5,401 nucleotides of DNA from assembly GCA_028282045.1 (NCBI GenBank), contig JANQIS010000087.1:1-5401 (forward strand), given 5' to 3'. Under the pieces are notes generated by a model. The model saw nothing but the letters and a program-made list of their open reading frames with translations. It was not told the DNA's origin and made no database searches. The DNA is from Gammaproteobacteria bacterium (GTDB taxonomy: Bacteria; Pseudomonadota; Gammaproteobacteria; Francisellales; CACEW01). Position numbers and translations under genes: made by a program. Position 1 is the stretch's first letter, and every line of letters starts with the position of its first letter. This document shows positions 1-5,401 of the stretch, piece by piece.

Positions 1-24
1 CAGGCTTACATAGACCTTGTGCAT
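1..24 (-). CDS. Partial 5' end of a gene, possibly FolK (hydroxymethyldihydropterin pyrophosphokinase)
   Basis: Only eight codons are visible before the left edge, reading MHKVYVSL. This matches the usual first strand of FolK, where a short Met-x-x-Val-Tyr-Ile/Val-x-Leu stretch runs straight into Gly-Ser-Asn. FolK transfers pyrophosphate from ATP to 6-hydroxymethyl-dihydropterin in cytoplasmic folate synthesis. The start lies six bases after the stop codon of the upstream cupin-like gene on the same strand, so the two are probably co-transcribed. No good Shine-Dalgarno sequence is seen. A second ATG at 26-28 opens another frame (MNAQGLCKP) that also stays open to the edge; it resembles nothing I know. 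The assignment is an inference from eight residues, and even the existence of a gene here is tentative. Confidence 0.3.
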
Positions 25-30
25 TCATGG

Positions 31-888
31 TTAAAGCTGCTGTGCCGCACGCTGTGCCATACGTTCTTTGATTTGATACCAACGCTGATGGCCCACAACA
101 CGACCGATATTGTAATCAAGCAACTTTAACCTACCGATACTCATTAAACCGGATGCCTTAGACAATAACCCCGACGGCATGGCACGCAGCGCCATGCTGA
201 ACCCTCCGGTCGTGTATTCAATATAGTGCCACCATTTACTGGGAATAAATAAAGTATCGCCATGGTTGAGGGTGGTGACAAAGCCTTGTGCTTCCTGCAC
301 CCTGGGGTAAGTGTGCCAATCAGGCTGATGTAAATCGACATTAGATGATACGGTAAATGGGTGGCGATATAAATGTTTCGACCACTGCGGCCCATAAAGA
401 ATGACTTTTTTCTCGCCGGCAAATTGTGTTAGGAAAACATGGCTATGATCCAAGTCATAATGAATATCAACATAAGAGCCTTGGCCGCCAAAGAACACGA
501 AAGGGAATTTTTTCAGCCACGATACGCCCAAATCCGGAAAATCAAAGTCTTCACATAACTGCGGCATATGTTTGAAGATATTAAACAAAAACATACGCAA
601 CTGTGTCGGTTCACGGGTGATCAAATCCAGATAATCAGCAAAGTGCATGGTGGTATCCGTATTCATATAATCATTACCGGAGCCGGCAAAGGCGCCGGAA
701 TACAACGGTACCTGCACATCACCACAACCTTGTTTAAGAAAAGTATAATCCCACTTTTGCATTGCCGGCCATGGTGCTGCAAAGCTACGCATCACAACCG
801 GTCGATTCGGGCCAAAATAGGTTGTCAAAAATGAAGCTTTATCAATGTTATCGACGCTAGGAACCGGTTGTAAGTCAAGTCTATCCAT
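31..888 (-). CDS. Cupin-like JmjC-type protein (Cupin_8 family), putative Fe(II)/2-oxoglutarate-dependent hydroxylase
   Basis: This is a complete 285-residue soluble protein with no signal peptide or membrane segment, so it is probably cytoplasmic. The N-terminus has the family pattern of a short leader, then Asn-Arg-Pro-Val-Val (28-32) and Trp-Pro-Ala (40-42) before a Lys-Trp (45-46). The double-stranded beta-helix core carries the iron triad: H143 and D145 in His-Tyr-Asp, and distal H221 in Pro-Ser-Lys-Trp-Trp-His. K160 in Gly-Glu-Lys-Lys-Val-Ile-Leu lines up with the 2-oxoglutarate-binding lysine of human FIH (K214). The 78-residue gap between the two histidines is close to the 80 of FIH. 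Relatives hydroxylate side chains of proteins or small molecules; the substrate here cannot be told. The start is the ATG at 886-888, which fits the family N-terminus although its leader is AT-rich with no clear Shine-Dalgarno site. It is transcribed divergently from the efflux operon. Confidence 0.92.
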   Translation of the reverse strand: MDRLDLQPVPSVDNIDKASFLTTYFGPNRPVVMRSFAAPWPAMQKWDYTFLKQGCGDVQVPLYSGAFAGSGNDYMNTDTTMHFADYLDLITREPTQLRMFLFNIFKHMPQLCEDFDFPDLGVSWLKKFPFVFFGGQGSYVDIHYDLDHSHVFLTQFAGEKKVILYGPQWSKHLYRHPFTVSSNVDLHQPDWHTYPRVQEAQGFVTTLNHGDTLFIPSKWWHYIEYTTGGFSMALRAMPSGLLSKASGLMSIGRLKLLDYNIGRVVGHQRWYQIKERMAQRAAQQL

Positions 889-960
889 AACCCAAAAATA
901 ATTAATAAAACTAGGGCATTGTGTCTTATGTTAACCCATGAAATCAAGTAATGAAAAGGA

Positions 961-995
961 TGCCAGATGCTCGTTTGTTTGCTATGATGCTGGCA
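961..995. repeat. Inverted repeat surrounding the putative pump promoter
   Basis: TGCCAG at 961-966 and its exact reverse complement CTGGCA at 990-995 form six-base arms separated by 23 bases. The arms flank the predicted -10 element at 983-988, and the right arm reaches the expected transcription start. This placement would suit a repressor binding the promoter of the efflux operon. Six-base arms over this spacing can arise by chance, so the regulatory role is an inference. No regulator gene is present in the window. Confidence 0.3.
980..988 (+). promoter_or_regulatory. Putative extended -10 promoter of the efflux operon
   Basis: TGCTATGAT fits the sigma-70 extended -10 pattern (TG, one base, then TATGAT, one mismatch from TATAAT). 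No good -35 hexamer lies 16-18 bases upstream, and the extended TG often makes up for that. Transcription would start near 995, giving a leader of about 36 bases before the adaptor gene. A promoter for the divergent cupin-like gene must lie in the same 142-base gap, but I could not pick a convincing pair of hexamers for it. Confidence 0.45.
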
Positions 996-1015
996 ATTGA
1001 TCGATCGTTCTAATT
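995..1015. promoter_or_regulatory. Palindromic operator-like site with two adjacent GATC sites
   Basis: The stretch begins and ends with AATT and has the perfect eight-base palindrome GATCGATC at 999-1006 near its centre. The outer halves (AATTGA and TCTAATT) are nearly complementary, differing by one extra base. It lies at the predicted transcription start and upstream of the ribosome binding site, a common place for a repressor operator. The two back-to-back GATC sites would be Dam methylation targets if the host has Dam. Function is inferred from position and symmetry only. Confidence 0.3.
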
Positions 1016-1030
1016 ATTCTGGCGGAAAGC

Positions 1031-2200
1031 ATGTCGATAAAATCAGTTATCTCATTGCCCTGCAGGGGCATCAAGCGTATTTGGCCTAAAAATCCTAAAG
1101 CGCGCGTCATCACAATTGTGGTGATCATTTTATTAGTATTTGCTCTGGTATTTGGTGTTAAGATCACTATCAGCACCATGGTCAGTGACTATATGGCCAC
1201 CCATTCGTTATTCCCGCCACCACCGGTTACCGTTGCAAAAGCCAAAGCGCAGACTTGGCACCCCTACATTTCCAGCGTTGGCCAAGTCATGGCAATTCAA
1301 GGCACCAATATCAGCCCACAAGTCTCGGGCATTGTCACTAAGCTGTCTTTTAAATCCGGTGATATGGTTAAAGCAGGGCAGGTATTGGCACAACTTGATA
1401 TTGATGTACTGAAGGCGCAACTGGCCCAGTATCAAGCCAGTGCCAACTTGTCACTGTTAGACTATCGGCGTCAGCAACGCTTATACCAGCAACACGTTAC
1501 CTCGGCACAGAGTTTGGACCAAGCCAGCGCCCAGTACAACGAAGACAGAGCCCAGGTACAACAATATCGTCAATTGATCGCACAAAAAATTATCCGCGCA
1601 CCATTTAGCGGTATGATTGGTATTCGTCAGGTTAGCCTGGGCCAATATCTTTCTGCAGGCACAGCCATTGCCAGCTTACAAATGCTAGCGCCGATCTACG
1701 TCAACTATACTATTGCCGAGCAGGATGTGGACAAAATCCATGTCGGCCAACCGGTGGAAGTGACAGTTGGTGCTTATCCCAAAGACATCTTCAAAGGTGA
1801 AATCACCGCTCTTGATTCTGTGATCAGCAATGATACCAAGAGTATCCAAGTGCAGGCCACCTTCCCCAATCACGACCTCAAACTCAAGCCAGGCATGTTC
1901 ACTATTGTCCATACTCTGCTACCGCAACAGGAACATGTCGTGACGGTGCCACAGTCAGCCATTAATTATACGCTCTACGGTGATTCAATCTTTGTCATTA
2001 AGCGCACCAGCAAAGACGGCAAGCCGGCCACCATCGCAATGCAGAAATATGTCCAACTGGGTGAACAGCGCTTTAATCAGGTCGCGGTGAAACAGGGCAT
2101 TAAAGCTGGCGAAGAGATCGTAACCACAGGCCAGATGCGCTTGAGCAACAACACACCTGTTGCCATCCAAGCGCATGGCATTGAAATGACTTCGGAGTAG
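1031..2200 (+). CDS. RND efflux pump periplasmic adaptor subunit (membrane fusion protein, HlyD/AcrA-type)
   Basis: This 389-residue adaptor links an inner-membrane RND pump to an outer-membrane channel. A basic N-terminus (Lys and Arg between 4 and 25) precedes one hydrophobic segment at about 26-43. There is no lipobox cysteine, so it is anchored by an uncleaved membrane helix and not by lipid as AcrA is. A proline run (62-65) leads into the first lipoyl half-motif (about 93-123, with Gly-Asp-Met-Val at 110-113). A Gln-rich helical hairpin of about 125-185 follows, the part expected to meet the channel protein. The second lipoyl half starts at Ile-Arg-Ala-Pro-Phe-Ser-Gly (188-194). Beta-barrel and membrane-proximal domains fill about 215-385. 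The ATG at 1031 follows a GGCGGAA ribosome binding site (1021-1027), and an in-frame stop at 998-1000 excludes an earlier start nearby. Only four bases separate it from the pump gene, which indicates one operon. The family is certain; drug specificity is unknown. Confidence 0.95.
   Translation: MSIKSVISLPCRGIKRIWPKNPKARVITIVVIILLVFALVFGVKITISTMVSDYMATHSLFPPPPVTVAKAKAQTWHPYISSVGQVMAIQGTNISPQVSGIVTKLSFKSGDMVKAGQVLAQLDIDVLKAQLAQYQASANLSLLDYRRQQRLYQQHVTSAQSLDQASAQYNEDRAQVQQYRQLIAQKIIRAPFSGMIGIRQVSLGQYLSAGTAIASLQMLAPIYVNYTIAEQDVDKIHVGQPVEVTVGAYPKDIFKGEITALDSVISNDTKSIQVQATFPNHDLKLKPGMFTIVHTLLPQQEHVVTVPQSAINYTLYGDSIFVIKRTSKDGKPATIAMQKYVQLGEQRFNQVAVKQGIKAGEEIVTTGQMRLSNNTPVAIQAHGIEMTSE
2194..2197 (+). 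promoter_or_regulatory. Ribosome binding site fixing the GTG start of the pump gene
   Basis: GGAG lies inside the last codons of the adaptor gene, seven bases before the GTG at 2205-2207. It supports that GTG as the true start, and the resulting N-terminus (MQKRFTDIFVKRPVLA) is the standard RND one. Because the site overlaps the end of the upstream gene, translation of the two is probably coupled, which would keep adaptor and pump in proportion. Confidence 0.7.
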
Positions 2201-2204
2201 TCCT

Positions 2205-5200
2205 GTGCAAAAACGATTTACCGATATCTTTGTTAAACGCCCGGTACTTGCCAGTGTAGTGAGTTTGTTAATTTTGGTGATGGGCATTGCAGCGATGCTC
2301 AAACTCGACCTGCGCCAATACCCCAAAATGGATAACACGGTGATTACGGTCACCACCGCCTATCCCGGCGCCAACGCACAATTGATCCAAGGTTTTGTGA
2401 CCACACCGTTATCACAATCGATCAGTAGTGCAGATGGCATCGACTATGTACAAGCCACCAGTAGCATGGGGGTCAGTACTATCAATGTGTATGTCAAACT
2501 CAACTACAGCCCCGATGCAGCGCTGACGGAGATCACCGGTAAAGTGGACGCTGTGCTCAACCAATTACCCACTGCTGCTGAATCGCCCACCATTACCAAA
2601 AGCACAGGTAATGCCATGCCGGACTTAATCATTAATTTAAATAGTAAAACCATGACGCCGGAGCAGATTACTGCCTACTTGGTGAATGTGTTGCGCCCGA
2701 AAATTAACGCATTAGGTGGTATTTCTGAAGTAGAGGCCATGGGAGGTATGAACTATGCCATGCGCATCTGGCTCGACACTTATAAGATGGCCAAGTTAGG
2801 CGTGACGCCAACTCAAGTCCAACAAGCATTGACCAATAACAACGTCACTGCATCGATCGGTCAATTGAAACAACAATACTTCTACGTCAACCTCACTGCC
2901 GATACCGATCTACACACCGCAGAGCAATTTGATAATTTGGTGGTCAAAAACGACGGCGGCCACTTGATCCGTCTCAAAGACGTCGGCCATGCTGAACTGG
3001 GCTCTCAAACTTATGATACTAAAGTGATGCTCAACGGTACTCAGGCGGTATTTGCCGGCATTAAAGTAGCCCCGGGAGCCAACCCTTTAACTGTCATCAA
3101 CCGCGTGATCAAATCATTGCCTGTTTTCGCCAAAGCCTTCCCGCCGGGATTGAATGTTAAAGTCGTCTACAACACTACAGAGTATATCTCTGCCGCCTTA
3201 CACGAGGTTATTTCGACCATCATTGAGGCTACCGTGATTGTGGTGGTGGTGATCTTCCTGTTTTTGGGCGCATTGCGCTCAGTCACTATTCCGGTGATCA
3301 CCATTCCTTTATCGTTGATCGGCGTGTGTTTTTTAATGTTGATGTGCGGCTTCTCCCTCAACCTGATGACATTGCTGGCCATGGTTTTGGCCATTGGACT
3401 GGTGGTGGATGATGCCATCGTGGTGTTGGAGAATATCTACCGCCACCTGGAAGAAGGGCTGACACCGTTCCAGGCTGCGGTGATCGGCGCGCGTGAAATT
3501 GCCAATCCAGTCATTGTCATGACCACCACATTGTTTGCCGTATTTGCACCGGTGGGCTTGATGGGTGGCCTGACCGGCGCGCTGTTTATTCAATTCGCCT
3601 TCACCTTAGCACTGGCGGTAATCATTTCCGGTATTATCGCGCTGACACTCACCCCGATGATGTGCTCCAAGGTGATTAACCGCAAGATATTAGAGTCAAA
3701 GTTTGTCCACAAGGTTGATGTCTTCTTTGACAAGGTCAAGTGTGCTTATCACGCTGCACTGGTTGGAGTAATGCAGTTTCGTTATGCTGTGGTGTTGGTC
3801 GCCGTGGTGGTATTAACCAGTTGTTATTTTCTCTTTATCGGCTCACAAACGGCCCTGGTACCCCAGGAAGACCAGAACTTCGTCTCCATTTACGGCATTG
3901 CCCCATCGGGTGCCAATATCAACTATTTATCCCGTTATGACAGTAAGATCCAATCGATTATGGATTCCATTGCGCAAATGCAAAATACCTTCATTGTTGA
4001 CGGGTTTAATGCGGATAACATTTTATTTGGCGGCATTATACTCAAATCCTGGGGCAACCGTGACAAAACCCAAATGCAAATCGCCCCAGAGGTGCAGAAA
4101 AAAGTACAGAATATTGCCGGCATGATTGTCAATGCCGGCCAGCTACCGACACTGCCCGGTGTGGGTTTTGGCTTGCCGGTGCAGTTTATCCTTGAGTCCA
4201 CGGCATCATATAAAGCGATTTATCCGGTGATGCAAGAGCTGGTGAAAAAAGCGCAGCAAAGTGGCTTGTTTATCTTTGCCAACAGCACGTTACGCTTTGA
4301 CCAACCACAGGTCAATATCCACATCGATCGAGCCAAAGCCGCCACCTTAGGCATCACCATGGCCGATATTGCTAATGCCCTAAGCACTATGATTAGTGAA
4401 GGTTATGTCAATTGGTTTGATCAGGAAAGCTATAGTTATCAGGTAATCCCTGAAGTGCCGGACGGGCTGCGCGATAATCTACAGCAACTTGGCGATATTC
4501 AAATCGCCACCCAAAGCGGCAAGCTGGTACCACTTAACAGTATCGCCAGCTTTTCCTGGACCAATCAACCGTCTTCATTGGTGCAGATGCAACAACAAAA
4601 TTCTGATGAGCTTGATGGTATGCTGCGCCCTGGCGTCTCACTGGGTGAAGGGCTGGCCTTCTTAACCAAAACAGCACAGCAAATTATGCCACAAGGCATG
4701 ACCGTAGATTATACCGGCCAGTCACGCCAGCTCATGCAAGAGAGTGGCGCCATGTTATATATCTTCGCACTGGCGTTGATTATCATCTACCTGGTGTTGG
4801 CGGCACAGTTTGAAAGCTTCCGTGATCCATTTGTTATTTTGGTCTCGGTGCCCATGTCGATCTGCGGGGCATTGCTACCGATTTACCTCGGTTTTGCCAC
4901 TTTGAATATCTACACTCAGATCGGCCTGATCACCCTGATCGGTTTGATCAGTAAACACGGTATTTTAATGGTGGAATTTGCTAACAAACTGCAAGAAAAA
5001 GGTTATGGCATCAAAGAAGCCATTATCGAAGCGGCGGCTGTGCGCCTGCGCCCCATCTTAATGACCACTTTCTCGATGATTTTTGGCGTGGTGCCACTGA
5101 TTATGTCAGCAGGCGCCGGTGCCGTCAGCCGGTATGATCTGGGCCTGGTGATCGCCATGGGCATGGGTATCGGTACCTGCTTTACCCTGTTTGTGGTGCC

Positions 5201-5285
5201 GGTAATGTATACCTTTATTGCCCGCAACCGGCGCAAGATGATGGATGAGATCGCCAAAGTACAGGTGATGCCGCAAGGGCACTAG
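2205..5285 (+). CDS. RND efflux pump inner-membrane transporter, HAE-1 (AcrB-like) family
   Basis: This 1026-residue proton antiporter should export hydrophobic or amphiphilic compounds as a trimer; AcrB has 1049 residues. Membrane helices are seen at about 12-30 (TM1), 338-356, 363-381, 387-408, 434-453, 460-483, 527-546, 850-867 and 876-895, then three more to about 1010. Two large periplasmic loops lie at about 31-335 and 547-849. The proton relay is complete: D402 and D403 in TM4 (Ala-Ile-Gly-Leu-Val-Val-Asp-Asp), K917 in TM10, and R947 and T954 (Arg-Leu-Arg-Pro-Ile-Leu-Met-Thr). These match AcrB D407, D408, K940, R971 and T978. The residue after the TM10 lysine is His918 where AcrB has Asn. 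The segment at 600-610, which corresponds to the switch loop of AcrB, is shorter and lacks its Phe-rich pattern, so substrate choice cannot be copied from AcrB. The reading frame is intact from a GTG start. It pairs with the adaptor gene just upstream; an outer-membrane channel is not encoded here. Legionella-type macrolide pumps are one possible relative, not verified. Confidence 0.96.
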   Translation: MQKRFTDIFVKRPVLASVVSLLILVMGIAAMLKLDLRQYPKMDNTVITVTTAYPGANAQLIQGFVTTPLSQSISSADGIDYVQATSSMGVSTINVYVKLNYSPDAALTEITGKVDAVLNQLPTAAESPTITKSTGNAMPDLIINLNSKTMTPEQITAYLVNVLRPKINALGGISEVEAMGGMNYAMRIWLDTYKMAKLGVTPTQVQQALTNNNVTASIGQLKQQYFYVNLTADTDLHTAEQFDNLVVKNDGGHLIRLKDVGHAELGSQTYDTKVMLNGTQAVFAGIKVAPGANPLTVINRVIKSLPVFAKAFPPGLNVKVVYNTTEYISAALHEVISTIIEATVIVVVVIFLFLGALRSVTIPVITIPLSLIGVCFLMLMCGFSLNLMTLLAMVLAIGLVVDDAIVVLENIYRHLEEGLTPFQAAVIGAREIANPVIVMTTTLFAVFAPVGLMGGLTGALFIQFAFTLALAVIISGIIALTLTPMMCSKVINRKILESKFVHKVDVFFDKVKCAYHAALVGVMQFRYAVVLVAVVVLTSCYFLFIGSQTALVPQEDQNFVSIYGIAPSGANINYLSRYDSKIQSIMDSIAQMQNTFIVDGFNADNILFGGIILKSWGNRDKTQMQIAPEVQKKVQNIAGMIVNAGQLPTLPGVGFGLPVQFILESTASYKAIYPVMQELVKKAQQSGLFIFANSTLRFDQPQVNIHIDRAKAATLGITMADIANALSTMISEGYVNWFDQESYSYQVIPEVPDGLRDNLQQLGDIQIATQSGKLVPLNSIASFSWTNQPSSLVQMQQQNSDELDGMLRPGVSLGEGLAFLTKTAQQIMPQGMTVDYTGQSRQLMQESGAMLYIFALALIIIYLVLAAQFESFRDPFVILVSVPMSICGALLPIYLGFATLNIYTQIGLITLIGLISKHGILMVEFANKLQEKGYGIKEAIIEAAAVRLRPILMTTFSMIFGVVPLIMSAGAGAVSRYDLGLVIAMGMGIGTCFTLFVVPVMYTFIARNRRKMMDEIAKVQVMPQGH

Positions 5286-5328
5286 AGCGTGTTTGAGTAA
5301 AAGCCGTGTAAACGTAGAGAGTGGGCCT
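5286..5328. other. Short convergent intergenic gap without a clear terminator
   Basis: These 43 bases separate the 3' ends of the pump gene and the glutathione reductase gene. No GC-rich hairpin followed by a T-run is visible on either strand. The only strong symmetry is CTTTAAGTTAAAG at 5327-5339, a perfect 13-base palindrome about a central G that covers the glutathione reductase stop codon; it is too AT-rich, with too small a loop, to be an intrinsic terminator. Transcripts from the two sides may overlap or end by Rho. Confidence 0.5.
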
Positions 5329-5401
5329 TTAAGTTAAAGTGACCAACTCTTCGCTGCTGGTCGGGTGAATGGCTAAAGTAGCATCAAAATCAGCTTTGGT
5401 G
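5329..5401 (-). CDS. gor: Glutathione reductase, C-terminal fragment (gene continues past the right edge)
   Basis: The last 23 codons are present, ending in AIHPTSSEELVTLT and a TAA at 5329-5331. This is the highly conserved C-terminus of glutathione-disulfide reductase; the matching end of the E. coli and human enzymes has the same Thr-Lys-Ala-Asp-Phe-Asp and Ile-His-Pro-Thr pattern. The His of His-Pro-Thr and the nearby Glu form the catalytic acid-base pair, which reaches across the dimer interface to the redox disulfide of the other subunit. The enzyme reduces oxidised glutathione with NADPH in the cytoplasm. The FAD- and NADPH-binding domains and the redox-active cysteines lie outside the window. 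It is convergent with the pump gene. Trypanothione reductase and other relatives share part of this ending, but the match is closest to glutathione reductase. Confidence 0.9.
   Translation of the reverse strand, partial: TKADFDATLAIHPTSSEELVTLT

Noticed and set aside
1..28. Alternative minus-strand start at 26-28 (MNAQGLCKP)
   Set aside because: It stays open to the edge but resembles no known N-terminus, while the overlapping frame from 24 matches a FolK-like start better.
889..960. Promoter for the cupin-like gene on the minus strand
   Set aside because: Several AT-rich hexamers exist (for example TTAACA and TATTAA in the minus-strand reading), but no pair has acceptable spacing and match, so none is annotated.
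1985..2356. A 123-codon open frame on the minus strand across the adaptor-pump junction
   Set aside because: It is antisense to two clearly conserved genes and its translation shows no recognisable family features; it is a by-product of their codon use.
3167..3593. Overlapping minus-strand open frames within the pump gene
   Set aside because: They lie opposite conserved RND membrane helices, have low-complexity translations (runs of Thr, Met, Gln, His), and show no ribosome binding context.
4920..4952. Degenerate tandem repeat with four GATC sites in about 30 bases
   Set aside because: It encodes Ile-Gly-Leu-Ile-Thr-Leu-Ile-Gly-Leu-Ile-Ser at TM10, a repetitive pattern I recall as normal for this RND subgroup, so the DNA repeat follows from the protein sequence.
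5301..5330. Possible hairpin AAAGCC ... GGCCTTT as a terminator for the pump operon
   Set aside because: Pairing needs a bulge and a loop of about 16 bases, the stem is short, and no proper T-run follows.

Overview
The window looks like a piece of gammaproteobacterial chromosome. The base composition is balanced (near 50% G+C by eye), the genes are tightly packed, and the products are Gram-negative types: a tripartite RND efflux pump and glutathione reductase. The cupin-like hydroxylase next to this type of pump would suit a Legionella-like or other environmental gammaproteobacterium. That placement is a guess from gene content; no sequence comparison was possible.

Layout. Bases 1-24 (minus strand) hold the first eight codons of a gene that runs off the left edge; its start resembles FolK. 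Bases 31-888 (minus strand) encode a complete 285-residue JmjC/Cupin_8-type protein with an intact iron-binding triad. Bases 889-1030 are a divergent intergenic region with an extended -10 promoter candidate, an inverted repeat around it, and two adjacent GATC sites near the predicted transcription start. Bases 1031-2200 and 2205-5285 (plus strand) form a two-gene operon encoding the periplasmic adaptor and the inner-membrane RND pump. Bases 5329-5401 (minus strand) are the last 23 codons of glutathione reductase, convergent with the pump gene.

How the genes work together. The adaptor and the RND transporter should form a proton-driven drug efflux pump. No outer-membrane channel gene lies in the window, so the pump probably uses a TolC-type channel encoded elsewhere. 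No regulator gene is visible either. The cupin-like protein and glutathione reductase are neighbours with no demonstrable functional link to the pump.

No previously undescribed system can be defended here. The points most worth a second look are the promoter architecture, the shortened substrate-channel loop of the RND protein, and the uncharacterised 2-oxoglutarate oxygenase-like protein.
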